A stretch of DNA of 64,000 bases from NCBI GenBank assembly GCA_018001225.1, contig JAGNIJ010000019.1, positions 1 through 64,000 on the forward strand, read 5' to 3'. Positions 35,496-43,873 of this stretch are shown here, piece by piece. Every line of letters begins with the position of its first letter. The stretch's first letter is position 1. The position numbers and the translations under genes are program-made. The notes under the pieces were generated by a model. It did no database searches and was not told the origin of the DNA. It worked only from the letters and a program-made list of their open reading frames with translations. The DNA comes from Kiritimatiellia bacterium (lineage in GTDB: Bacteria; Verrucomicrobiota; Kiritimatiellia; CAIQIC01; JAGNIJ01).

Positions 35496-36434
35496 TCATT
35501 CCCACGCGCGGCGAAGCCAGGCGATCGCGGACGACAGGTCCACGCCGCCCGCGAAAGCGACCAGGTCCGGGATGCGCTTCACGCCGTCCAGCGGGAAGCG
35601 CTCCCCCGCCGGGAACACCGGGGCCAGCCGGTGATAGCGCTCCGCGAGCATCTGCCGGCACTGGTAGTCCGCCACGCCGGTCAGTCCTTCGCCCAGGATA
35701 TCGAGGATCGGACGGGCCCATTGCGCGTAACCCCAGTTCAGGTTCTTCCCCTCGATGCGCATGAGCGAACGGCCGGTGCCCATCGACAGCAGCACCACGC
35801 TGTCCAGCGGCGGCGGCCGGGCAAAGGCCCGCCGGTCGCGGGTCTGCGCCAGCGCGGCCATGGCCGGATTGTTCGCCGCGACCCCGCCGTCGATGTAGCC
35901 GTCCACGCTCGGGAAATAGGCCGGCGCGGCGCTCGTGTACAAGGCCACCTTCCAAACCGGCTGCGCGCCGTCGGAATCCGGGCCGGAAAAATTGTGGAAG
36001 AACTTGGGCGCCCAGCTCCGCTGCCCGGGATCGGGTTTTTCGTTGTCGAGGTCGAAGGCGGGGATCAGCACGCGCTTCTCCAGATCCTCCAGGCGCGTGT
36101 CACCAAACAAGCGTGTCAGTTCCCGGGCCAGGTTCCGATTGCCGTACTCGGCCCCAACGAGGCGCCCCAGGTCCCGCAAGTCGTCCAGCCACGAGTCGTC
36201 GAATATCTCGCGCCCCTTTTTCTCGTACAGCTCGCGCAGGTCGGAAGGCGAAAGACCATGAGCCAGACCCAGCGCCAGGATCCCGCCTGTGGACGTTCCG
36301 GCCAGGAGCTCCACGCGCTCCAGCCACCCGGGCACGGCCTGCTCCAGCCGCTCCAACAGGATGGCGGCCAGGAGCCCGCGGATGCCGCCGCCGTCGAGGG
36401 AAAGAATCCGGTATTTTTTCCCGCCGCGTCTCAT
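35496..36434 (-). CDS. Patatin-like phospholipase
   Basis: A 312-residue lipid acyl hydrolase with a Ser-Asp dyad. Motifs: oxyanion-hole DGGGIRG (14-20), nucleophile elbow GTSTGG (46-51, Ser48) and the catalytic Asp in DGGVAANNP (about 178-186). The protein lacks a signal peptide, so it would act in the cytoplasm or on the inner membrane unless exported by another route. Start MRRGGKKYRILSLDGGG has GGGAGAAGGG just upstream. Last gene of the operon ndk - aminotransferase - patatin, 25 bp after the aminotransferase gene. Confidence 0.88.
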   Translation of the reverse strand: MRRGGKKYRILSLDGGGIRGLLAAILLERLEQAVPGWLERVELLAGTSTGGILALGLAHGLSPSDLRELYEKKGREIFDDSWLDDLRDLGRLVGAEYGNRNLARELTRLFGDTRLEDLEKRVLIPAFDLDNEKPDPGQRSWAPKFFHNFSGPDSDGAQPVWKVALYTSAAPAYFPSVDGYIDGGVAANNPAMAALAQTRDRRAFARPPPLDSVVLLSMGTGRSLMRIEGKNLNWGYAQWARPILDILGEGLTGVADYQCRQMLAERYHRLAPVFPAGERFPLDGVKRIPDLVAFAGGVDLSSAIAWLRRAWE

Positions 36435-36459
36435 CCCTTCTCCCTCCCTCGCGGAGCCG

Positions 36460-37665
36460 TCAGGTCGCGACGTGCAGGGCCTCGACCATGGAATCGCAGA
36501 GGTAATCCAGATTCCGGGTCGTGATGCCCGCCACGTTGATCCGCCCGCCGCCGACCATGTAGATGGCCTTCTTCTCCCGCAGGAACGCCACTTGCGCGTC
36601 GGTGAGCCCGCTGAAGGAGAACATGCCGCGCTGCGCATGGATGAAGGAGAAATCCACCGGGGCGCCGCGGGCGCGCAGCCCTTGCACCAGCGCGTCGCGG
36701 ATGGAAACGATCCGTCCACGCATGGCGTCCACTTCCTTCTCCCAGGCGGCCCGCTCGGCGGGATCGCCGAGGATCCTCGAAACGATCGCCGCGCCGTGCG
36801 CGGGCGGATTGGAGTAGAGGACGCGGACGAGGACCTGGACGTGGGACAGCCAGGCGGCCGCCGCGCCGGAATCCGGCGCCACGAGCGCCAGCGCGCCCGT
36901 GCGCTCGTTGTAGAGCCCGAAATTCTTGGAGAACGAGGACGCGACCAGGACCGGCAGTCCGGTCTCCACGAAAGGAAGCAGCCCCGCGCGGTCCGCGTCG
37001 AGGCCGGCGCCGAAGCCCTGGTAGGCGAAATCGAAGAACGGGATCCAGCGCCGCCGCGCCGCGATCTCCGCCACCGCGCGCCACTGGTCCGCCGAGAGAT
37101 CCACGCCGGTCGGGTTGTGACAGCAGACGTGCAGCACCACGACCTCGTTCTCCGGCACGGCGTCCAGCGCCCCGCACAGGCGGTCGAAGGCGAGCCCGCG
37201 CGCGGCGGGATCGTAGTACGGGTATTCCGCCGCCGCGAAGCCCGCCGCCGCGAACACGCCCTTGTGGTTCGGCCAGGTGGGCGCGCTCAACCAGGCCCGG
37301 GCCGAGGGCAGGAACTTGCGCAGGAACTCGGCCCCCACGCGCAGGGCCCCCGTCCCGCCGGGCGTCTGGGCCATGCGCACACGGCCTGCCTGGATCACCG
37401 CGTGCCCCGCCCCGAAGACCAGGTCCGCCACGCGCTCGCCGTACACCGGGGAGCCGGAAATCGGGAGATAGGACTTGCTGGTCTCCTCCCGGAGAATCCG
37501 CTCTTCCGCCCGCTTGACGGAAGCGAGAACCGGTGTCCGGCCCTCGTCCTCCATGAACACGCCGACCCCGAGATTGATTTTGTCAGGGCGCGGATCTTTC
37601 TTGAAGGCCTCCGTAAGGCCGAGGATGGCATCCGGCGGGGCGGGCGGGATCCGGTTCAAGTTCAT
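36460..37665 (-). CDS. Aspartate/aromatic aminotransferase (class I, I-beta subgroup)
   Basis: PLP-dependent transaminase of 401 residues. The sequence follows the E. coli AspC/TyrB layout: KINLGVGVFMEDEGRTPVL (about 29-47), SYLPISGSPVYGE, QTPGGTGALRVG (about 99-110), HNPTGVDLS (about 183-191), FDFAYQGFGAGLDADR (about 214-229) and the PLP lysine in SSFSKNFGLYNERTG (about 246-260). The C-terminus has the substrate-binding arginine region INVAGITTRNLDYL. AspC versus TyrB specificity cannot be told. AAAGGAG precedes the ATG by six bases; only one base separates it from the ndk stop. Could serve the last step of aromatic amino acid synthesis. Confidence 0.93.
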   Translation of the reverse strand: MNLNRIPPAPPDAILGLTEAFKKDPRPDKINLGVGVFMEDEGRTPVLASVKRAEERILREETSKSYLPISGSPVYGERVADLVFGAGHAVIQAGRVRMAQTPGGTGALRVGAEFLRKFLPSARAWLSAPTWPNHKGVFAAAGFAAAEYPYYDPAARGLAFDRLCGALDAVPENEVVVLHVCCHNPTGVDLSADQWRAVAEIAARRRWIPFFDFAYQGFGAGLDADRAGLLPFVETGLPVLVASSFSKNFGLYNERTGALALVAPDSGAAAAWLSHVQVLVRVLYSNPPAHGAAIVSRILGDPAERAAWEKEVDAMRGRIVSIRDALVQGLRARGAPVDFSFIHAQRGMFSFSGLTDAQVAFLREKKAIYMVGGGRINVAGITTRNLDYLCDSMVEALHVAT

Positions 37666-37666
37666 G

Positions 37667-38845
37667 TCAGGCTCCTTTCAGGGGATAATAGCGGTCCACC
37701 CACTCCCGGATCATGCTGTCCTCGACGCGGATGATCTTCATCTCGCGCGCCGCGTTCTCCGGGGAGTCGGAGGCGTGGGCCGCGTTGACCATGATGTCCT
37801 GCCCGAACTCCTTGCGGACGGAGCCGGGTTGAGCCTTGCTGGGATCGGTGGGCCCGAGGATGCCGCGGATCTTTTCCACCGCGTTGAGGCCGGCGTACAC
37901 GAGGGCCAGGCAGCGTTCCTTGCCCTTCTTCTGCTTCTCCTCCGGCGTGCAGGACGGGCCCCACTGCCCGGTCATGAACTGGATGATCTTGTAGAACTGG
38001 TCGTCGCCGTATATCGGGCCGAACGTTTCCCCGAGTTGCGCGACCGTCTCCGGCGGCAGTTCGAACCCCAGTTCCTGGCCCAGGGCCTCGGCGGCCCGCC
38101 GGCCTACCATCTCCTTCAGCTTGGACCGCAACACGTTCCGGACCGGCCCATAAAATTCCTCCGCCTCCGCGACGGTCATGCGGTGGACCTTGGCCCCGAT
38201 GATCCGCAGGCCGGAGCCGGAGAAGATATCGATGATATTCCCCGGCCGCGCGCTGGGGAACCGGAAGTTATCCGGCTTGATGAGCACCAGCGTGCGCTGG
38301 TAGTGGTCCGCGCCCGTGTAGACATCCACGGCCCCCTCTACCAGGCCGCCGTCGCGCTCGCCGTACTCGGCCCACAGCCGCAGGGCGGCGCCCGCGGACT
38401 CGTGCGTCCACCCCACCATCACGGCGGGCTCGGCGTGCTGGACCTCGCCCTGCTCGTCGCGGATGAAATCCCCGTAGGTCCCGCGCACGGTGTCGGACGC
38501 CTCCGTGCTGTGCCGCAGCTTGCCCGTCGCCTTCGCAATCTTGACGATGGCGTCCTCGCCCTCGAAGAGCAGCATCATCACGCGGCGCGGCTTGCCGGTC
38601 TTCGGATCCGGCGCATAGCAGCGGGCAACGTAATCGGAGAGCAAGCGACGCTCCTCCTCCTCGATGGCGGGATCGTGGTGGAGGAGTTCCGCGTACTTGC
38701 CCGCTAGTTCCTGGCTGGGCCCGAACATGCGAGCCGCCACCAGTTCCAGCCCGGTCCGGGTCAGGAGGCGCCCGATCACGCCCCCCGTGCGGGACTTCGA
38801 AATCGTGTACGGATTGATCAACGCAAATGCCAGTTCAATCGCCAT
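37667..38845 (-). CDS. Tandem-domain nucleoside diphosphate kinase
   Basis: A 392-residue protein with two NDK domains. Domain 1 (about 1-160): ALINPYTISKSRTGGVIGRLLTR..., LLFEGEDAIVKIAKATG, then TVRGTYGDFI and a divergent VQHAEPAVMVGWT. Domain 2 (about 180-385): TLVLIKPDNFRFPSARPGNI, VYAGLNAVEKIRGILGPTDP, GSVRKEFGQDIMVNAAHASD with the catalytic His in NAAHASDSPENAAREM. A normal NDK has about 140-150 residues. Domain 2 has an insertion of about 60 residues before the VYAG strand, and domain 1 may be a non-catalytic copy. AGGAGAA lies 5-6 bases before the ATG at 38845. First gene of its operon. Confidence 0.85.
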   Translation of the reverse strand: MAIELAFALINPYTISKSRTGGVIGRLLTRTGLELVAARMFGPSQELAGKYAELLHHDPAIEEEERRLLSDYVARCYAPDPKTGKPRRVMMLLFEGEDAIVKIAKATGKLRHSTEASDTVRGTYGDFIRDEQGEVQHAEPAVMVGWTHESAGAALRLWAEYGERDGGLVEGAVDVYTGADHYQRTLVLIKPDNFRFPSARPGNIIDIFSGSGLRIIGAKVHRMTVAEAEEFYGPVRNVLRSKLKEMVGRRAAEALGQELGFELPPETVAQLGETFGPIYGDDQFYKIIQFMTGQWGPSCTPEEKQKKGKERCLALVYAGLNAVEKIRGILGPTDPSKAQPGSVRKEFGQDIMVNAAHASDSPENAAREMKIIRVEDSMIREWVDRYYPLKGA

Positions 38846-38870
38846 GGCGTTCTCCTGCTGTTCCCGTGGG

Positions 38871-38898
38871 AGTTTATGCACCCCGGCGCGGAAATCAA
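38871..38898 (-). promoter_or_regulatory. Promoter of the ndk-aminotransferase-patatin operon
   Basis: On the minus strand TTGATT (38898-38893), 16-bp spacer, TAAACT (38876-38871); leader about 20 nt with AGGAGAA. The insertion sequence begins 29 bp upstream of the -35 box. Confidence 0.5.
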
Positions 38899-38926
38899 GC
38901 CCGAACGCGGGGATCGATCGGAAGCC

Positions 38927-40565
38927 TAGGACTGATTCACGAGTCGTCGTAAAACGTTGGAGAACGCCTCAGCAGATCGACCTGTTCCGGTTTTTTCTGG
39001 CCCTGTAGACGCCATCGGCAGAGTTCGGCGACCTGGGCGGCGAAGGGAAAAGCCATCGTTTCGGCAGTGGTCTGGCGGGCCCGAAGCAGGCGGCGTTCAG
39101 GACGGCCGCAGTTGATCTCATCGGTGGCGGCCGTGCGATCAAGCCGAGGGGAAAAGACGGCTTGGTCATCTGCTGTTGGGCCGTCTTGAGCAAGCTGGAT
39201 TGGTTGGCCTTGATCGTCATCACGTACTCCCCGCCGCGCTCTTGCACGACGGTGCGCGCCAGGGCCTGCTGGGTATACAAGGCATCGGCGAGGAGGGGAC
39301 GGCCTTCCAAGGGGAGGCGCCGCGCCAAGGCGCGAGCGGCCGGGATCTCGTTGGAGCCGCGCCGGACCGGCTCGCTGCCCAGCCAGCGGCGGCTTTGGAG
39401 GGCATAGGCACTGACCGACTCGAAACCCCCGGAAGAGCAGAGTTCTTTTCCGTCCACCACCACGGGTTCGTCCGAGGCCAGAGGCCCCAAGACTTGCTCT
39501 TGCCAGCGCAGGAGAACCTCTTCGATCTCTCGGGGTTCGACGCGCTGTGAGACCCGAAAGAACGAACTTTCCGATGGCGCTTGATACCGGCGGGTCTTCG
39601 GATCGCGAAGGCAGCGCATCGCGCGCCGTTGAGCCTGGGTGCAGTCTTGGGCGAAGGCGGCCAGATCCCGTTGGCCCCGGCTCACCCCGCAGAGGGCGGC
39701 CGCGGCGATCAGACTCAAGAGGCCGGCCTGTTGGTGCGAATGCCATCGTCGGCGATCCCGCACGGCGCGCAAGCTCTCGTGGAGCGAGCGCAGCACGTCC
39801 AAGGGGACACCCCGGCCGCCGGGAGGGCGCAAGGATCCCGCCCGCCAGCGCGCTGGAAGCTCGCAGGCGCAGAGTCCACGGCGGGAGTCGGCGCGCAGGG
39901 CTCGGACAAAGAGCCGCTTGGGCCGGTCATGGGCTTCATAATAGTCACGGGCGCAGCGCCGGTAGCCTCGGGTCGATCCCAGTTCCTCCCAGCCCGCGGC
40001 GCGATACACCGTGCCGGAGAACAAGGCCGGATCCACAAAGGTCTCCACCACGACGATGGGATGCCCGTAGGCCTCCTGCCAATCCTGACTGAGCCGTTGC
40101 AGGCTCAACTTCATCGCGCGCGTAGCCAGGTTGGGCAGGCGGCCGGCCGACCGGATGAGAAACCGGCTGTTCTGCGCCAGCAAAAGGCGGCGTTGATCCT
40201 GTTGCCAAGGCGTCCATCCGATCCACGCCTCTCGGGCGCGTAATCGGTAGGCCGCCGCGCTCCAACTCAGTAGCGCCAGCCAGCGGCCTTGGCCATCCAC
40301 GGCCACATGCCGGAGTTGCTCGCCCACCAGGGCGGCATTATGCAGGTAGTGTTCCTGCTCGATGAGTTGGTCGTATCGCGGCTGCTCTTCCGGCCTTATC
40401 AATCGAACTTTCAACTCATCGAGCACAGCCTGTTCAGCCCCGACCGGAAGCCGCGGCGAAGGCTTCTTCATGCGCTACAGGCAACCAGAAGGAGGAGAAG
40501 ATTCTCAGCTTTTTACGTAACGTCCTGCCCCGCCGCTCACTCGCGCTCATGATGAATCAGTCCTA
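38927..40565. mobile_element. ISAs1-type insertion sequence with DruA-like transposase
   Basis: 1639 bp bounded by inverted repeats TAGGACTGATTCA (38927-38939) and its complement (40553-40565). The same repeat, with C in place of the first T, bounds the MITE at 2876-3143. Flanking 9-mers (TCGGAAGCC and TCACTCTGC) do not match, so no target duplication survives. It carries one transposase gene on the minus strand with a frameshift in its last third. Confidence 0.88.
38937..40471 (-). pseudogene. ISAs1-family transposase with N-terminal DUF4338/DruA-like domain, frameshifted
   Basis: Residues about 1-175 match the DUF4338 domain also found in DruA of the Druantia defence system: RFLIRSAGRLPNLATRAMKL-like sequence, then PIVVVETFVDPALFSGTVYRAAGWEELGSTRGY. 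Residues about 220-440 are the ISAs1 DDE transposase: LSLIAAAALCGVSRGQRDLAAF, EPVVVDGKEL (first Asp) and LLADALYTQQALA (second Asp). At TTTTCCCC (about 39153-39160) the frame must shift -1 to continue into RLDRTAATDEINCGRPERRL and the usual ISAs1 C-terminus, which ends at 38937. The TGA stop lies in the terminal inverted repeat. The shift may be an inactivating mutation or programmed; I cannot tell which. Confidence 0.8.
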
Positions 40566-40591
40566 TCACTCTGCTCGCTGTCCCTTCAAGT

Positions 40592-41134
40592 TTAGGCGAG
40601 GATCAGGGCCGTCGTATCCCGCCGACCCGCCCGGCGGGTCAGCCAACCAACCAGTTTCCTGTCCGCCCGGGGAGAGATCATCTCGATGGGCGTGCGGCGG
40701 CAGGCCCGGCACAGAACCAGCACCAGCAGCAGGAGTCCCGCGCCGATCCAGTCATTCACGGGATACCACAAGTGAAAGGCGTGGCCGCTCAAAAAAGCGC
40801 GGTCCGAAAAGGGATACAGATAGCTCAACGCCCAGGTGGTGAAGAAGTAGTCGCCGAAATAATGCGAGTAGAACGCCAGTTGGGTGAACAGGAAGACCCG
40901 GGCCCTCATGGCCCGGCAGTAAAGGACGGAAAGAAGGGACACGGCCAGGGAGAATACCAGGTTATGCGTCCAGACATGATGCTCCGCCAGGGACATCGTC
41001 ATGCCGAGGAGGTAGGTCAGCGCGTCCAGGTCCGGTGCGATGGCCGCCAGGAATACCGCCCGCCGGAAGCGCGAGTCGCCGCGGCCCGCCTCCGCGAGGA
41101 TCCAGCCTATCGCCGCGTGGGCGTGAAAGTACAT
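40592..41134 (-). CDS. YdjM-like membrane-bound metal-dependent hydrolase
   Basis: A 180-residue membrane protein with about four hydrophobic segments. The histidine/aspartate pattern of the YdjM/DUF457 family is present: MYFHAHAAIGWILAEAG at the N-terminus, AAIAPDLDAL (about 30-39), HHVWTHNLVFSL (52-63) and YSHYFGDYFF (about 88-97). Relatives are described as putative inner-membrane hydrolases; the substrate is unknown. It ends 27 bp from the insertion sequence, so its original downstream neighbour may have been separated. Confidence 0.75.
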   Translation of the reverse strand: MYFHAHAAIGWILAEAGRGDSRFRRAVFLAAIAPDLDALTYLLGMTMSLAEHHVWTHNLVFSLAVSLLSVLYCRAMRARVFLFTQLAFYSHYFGDYFFTTWALSYLYPFSDRAFLSGHAFHLWYPVNDWIGAGLLLLVLVLCRACRRTPIEMISPRADRKLVGWLTRRAGRRDTTALILA

Positions 41135-41300
41135 GATCGAGGACAGCTATACCCGTTCGCGGCGCCACCGGATAGCGTAGAACTCGGCCCAGGGCCTGCG
41201 TCCGGCCGATATCGCGTGGCCCACAGCAAGCCCGGGAGGCTCCCTGGCATACTCCGCGCAGCGGTCTCCAGCAGCGGTCTCCGCGCGACTTGACACCCTA

Positions 41301-41324
41301 GGCCATACTTTGCAAAGTATGGCC
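41301..41324. repeat. Perfect palindrome ending at the regulator's start codon
   Basis: 24-bp perfect palindrome with core CATACTTTGCAAAGTATG and GGCC/GGCC ends. A consensus -35 box TTGACA (41290-41295) lies just upstream, so the palindrome covers the -10 region. The next base is the A of ATG 41325. Confidence 0.85.
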
Positions 41325-41900
41325 ATGAGTTCCTCCACTCAAGCACCCCTGGCGCCGACGCTCTGGCGAACTTGCCGCGCCCTCGCGAACCGTCGACGGT
41401 TGATCCTGCTGCGATACCTGATCCAGCACCCCTATCGCCAGGTATCCGAGGTGGCCACCGCCTTGCAGATGCCGTTGGCGTTGACCAGCCAGTATCTGCG
41501 GAGCCTCAATGCTCGGGGTCTGCTCAAGCCCGTGCGCTCGGGCCTCTGCGTCTTCTATCAGGCCGCGCCGGATCCATTGGTGCCTCCTGCGCGCACGATA
41601 CTTACCGCAATGGCAATTAGTTACACCAAAACAGGGGAGAAGGTTGATTCCCTCTTCTCCGCACTGACGGGCTTCACACACCCTCGACGAATCCTGCTTA
41701 TGAGGGCGCTGGCACGCGGGGCAAAGACCACCGGACTGCTGGCCTCCAGGACGGGCATTTCCCGAAGGGCCGTCAGGAGACACATGGACAAGCTTCTCCG
41801 GCGAGGATACGTGACCAGAAAAGGGGACGCCTATCAGGTCTGTCGAGTGCGCTCCGGCCTCAAGGCGACGCTGCTGAAACTGGCGCTGCAATCCTCATGA
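41325..41900 (+). CDS. ArsR-like regulator with two winged-helix domains
   Basis: About 192 residues with two predicted winged helix-turn-helix domains. Domain 1 (about 13-80) has RALANRRRLILLRYLIQHPYR, SEVATALQMPLALTSQYLRS and LNARGLLKPVRSGLCVFY, as in ArsR/SmtB family repressors but without a Cys metal site. Domain 2 (about 115-190) has GFTHPRRILLMRALARGAKT, LASRTGISRRAVRRHMDKLLRRG and YVTRKGDAYQV. Duplicated wHTH proteins of this kind are usually DNA-binding repressors. ATG 41325 follows a palindrome directly, and the TGA stop at 41898-41900 is followed directly by a 44-bp palindrome with the same core. Autoregulation through these sites is inference. In-frame starts at 41310 and 41319 lie in the palindrome. 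Confidence 0.7.
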   Translation: MSSSTQAPLAPTLWRTCRALANRRRLILLRYLIQHPYRQVSEVATALQMPLALTSQYLRSLNARGLLKPVRSGLCVFYQAAPDPLVPPARTILTAMAISYTKTGEKVDSLFSALTGFTHPRRILLMRALARGAKTTGLLASRTGISRRAVRRHMDKLLRRGYVTRKGDAYQVCRVRSGLKATLLKLALQSS

Positions 41901-41944
41901 CCAGCCCCTAGGCCATACTTTGCAAAGTATGGCCTAGGGGCTGG
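41901..41944. repeat. Perfect 44-bp palindrome after the regulator gene
   Basis: Begins CCAGCCCCTAGGCCATACTT and reads identically on the other strand, 22-bp arms without mismatch. It starts on the base after the regulator's stop codon. The core CATACTTTGCAAAGTATG is shared with 41301, 35470 and (variant) 32374. Confidence 0.9.
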
Positions 41945-41987
41945 GCCGGGGAGTTCCCTGCTCCTGCGATAGCATGGAAGAGAGAGG

Positions 41988-43868
41988 ATGGCGGCCTTAC
42001 CAGAACAGGACTCTGATGCGTGGCGAGGCCCGCCGAGCGCCGCCCGGCGTCGGCCTGTACGCCCGGGCTGTCTTTCCTGGTATGGCCTGCTGATCCTGGC
42101 CGCGGTTGTGCTGCCGACTTCCGCGGCCGAGATACGGCCCGCCACAACCCAGTCCGATCTCAACAACCCGCACAAGGGATTCATCCTCTGGGGTACGGAT
42201 TACGCCGCCGGCGCCCCGGATAATTTCTACGGTGCCACGGTGTACCACGTGTACATGCCGTGGCGCGAGGTCGAGACGGCCGACCAGATTTTTGCGTGGG
42301 GCCGGTTCGAAACCAACCACTTGAAGCCGATCCTCGACGATCATCCCCTGGCCACGTTCATCCTGCGCCCCGTCGCCGATTACCCGGACGGCGTGAACAG
42401 CGGCATCACGCTGTTTTATTCCGGCGGCGAACCGGAGCGGGATTTCCCCCGATTCCTGATCGAGGCGCCGCTGAATATCCCCTCCTGGACTTATGAGTTC
42501 TGCGACGGCGACGGCCCGGGATGGACCCCCGACTGGAACCATCCCCTTATGATCGCCCAGATGACGCAATTCGTGGCCGCCATCCGCGGGCGGTACGACG
42601 GCGATCCGCGCATCACCGCCATCCAGGCCGGCCTGCTCGGGCTCTGGGGCGAATGGCACCAGTCCGGGTGCGACAGCCATGCCCCCAGCAACGCGGCCAA
42701 GATCGCCATCCGCGACGCCTACAAGCTTTTCACCAATACACCCGTACAAATCCGCTATGCGCGCGACCCGGACTCGGTCGGTGTCTCTTTCGGTTTCCAC
42801 GAGGACTACTTCCCCTCCTTCACCGCGCCCTGCATCTACGGATTCCCGGACTGCGACGACTCGGGCGACTGGAGCCTGTATTACGGCTTCACGCAGGTCA
42901 ATACGGCCGCCGTCCATAACTGGCGATCCAATCCCGTCACGGGCGAAAGCCCGGAGAACAGCCAGAAGCGCGCCTGGTCGAATGATTTCAACGACGTGAT
43001 GACGGTGATCCGCGATTACCATTTCACCGGTCTCGGCCCGGCCGGCGGCCACGAATGGAGCGGCAACCAGGTCAAACTGCAGGCCATGAAACGCGCACTG
43101 GGGTACAACCTGCACCTCGACCGCATCGCCTGGCCGGATCGTGTGTGGCGCGACTGGCCCTTCATGCTCATCGTTGTGTTCACCAATTCTGGATCGGCGC
43201 CATGTTACCATCGTTTCCCGGTGCAGGCGGCCCTGTGCGACGCCGTTGGTGCGCCGGCCTGGACCGGAATCCTGTCCTGCGACCTCCGCCAGGCCCTGCC
43301 GGGCGCTCTCCTGGTCCATACCCAGGCCGTCACGGTCAGCGGTGTGGCCACGGGGACCTACTCGCTCCGCGTGGGCGTACTGGATCTCCGCACGGGCCAA
43401 CCCGACGTCCGGCTCCAAAGCGCCGGGGAGGACGCCTACTTGCGGATCGCGTGCGGATCGGTCCTCCTGACTCCGGATCCCGAGCACTGCGATTCCAACG
43501 GGGATGGCGTGCCGGATTCCTTCTACCTGGCCCACGGCCTGGACCCGACCGACCCGGCGATCGGCGGCGCGGACAGCGACGCGGACGGGTTCACGAACGG
43601 CGAAGAGTGGCGAACCGGCACCCACCCGACCAACGGCCAGTCCTTCCTGAAGGTGGACGGTCTCATCGCGCCGAACGGCGAACCGGGGATGGCGCTGCGC
43701 TGGATGGCGGCTTCGGGGATCTTCTACGCGGTGGAACGCACGGGCCACCCGGCCACTCCCTTCGAGCGCATCGCCACCAACCTGCCCGGCCAGGGCGACT
43801 GGCTAACCCGCGGGGACACCGGGGCGCTTGGCCCCGGCCCGTGGTGGTACAGGATCAGCGTGCCGTAG
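41988..43868 (+). CDS. Secreted DUF4832-like protein with calcium-binding repeats
   Basis: A 626-residue protein. A signal-like hydrophobic segment is at residues 31-47 after an unusually long, basic N-region. Residues about 50-330 resemble DUF4874/DUF4832 glycoside-hydrolase-like domains: LNNPHKGFILWGTDY, VYHVYMPWREVE, AIQAGLLGLWGEWHQSG. A beta-sandwich domain follows (about 380-500). Residues 505-550 carry two calcium loops, DSNGDGVPDSF and DSDADGFTNGEEW, as in thrombospondin type 3 and related loops common in PVC bacteria. Proposed role: carbohydrate binding or cleavage outside the cell. AGAGAGG directly precedes the ATG. Downstream of the bracketed regulator, which may control it. Confidence 0.7.
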   Translation: MAALPEQDSDAWRGPPSAARRRPVRPGCLSWYGLLILAAVVLPTSAAEIRPATTQSDLNNPHKGFILWGTDYAAGAPDNFYGATVYHVYMPWREVETADQIFAWGRFETNHLKPILDDHPLATFILRPVADYPDGVNSGITLFYSGGEPERDFPRFLIEAPLNIPSWTYEFCDGDGPGWTPDWNHPLMIAQMTQFVAAIRGRYDGDPRITAIQAGLLGLWGEWHQSGCDSHAPSNAAKIAIRDAYKLFTNTPVQIRYARDPDSVGVSFGFHEDYFPSFTAPCIYGFPDCDDSGDWSLYYGFTQVNTAAVHNWRSNPVTGESPENSQKRAWSNDFNDVMTVIRDYHFTGLGPAGGHEWSGNQVKLQAMKRALGYNLHLDRIAWPDRVWRDWPFMLIVVFTNSGSAPCYHRFPVQAALCDAVGAPAWTGILSCDLRQALPGALLVHTQAVTVSGVATGTYSLRVGVLDLRTGQPDVRLQSAGEDAYLRIACGSVLLTPDPEHCDSNGDGVPDSFYLAHGLDPTDPAIGGADSDADGFTNGEEWRTGTHPTNGQSFLKVDGLIAPNGEPGMALRWMAASGIFYAVERTGHPATPFERIATNLPGQGDWLTRGDTGALGPGPWWYRISVP

Positions 43869-43873
43869 AAGCC

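Noticed and set aside
38927..40565. Druantia phage-defence system, from the DruA-like domain
   Set aside because: The domain is fused to a transposase between terminal inverted repeats, and no druB-druE genes are adjacent.
38918..40574. Target-site duplication around the full insertion sequence
   Set aside because: The 9 bases on either side (TCGGAAGCC and TCACTCTGC) do not match, unlike those of the MITE.
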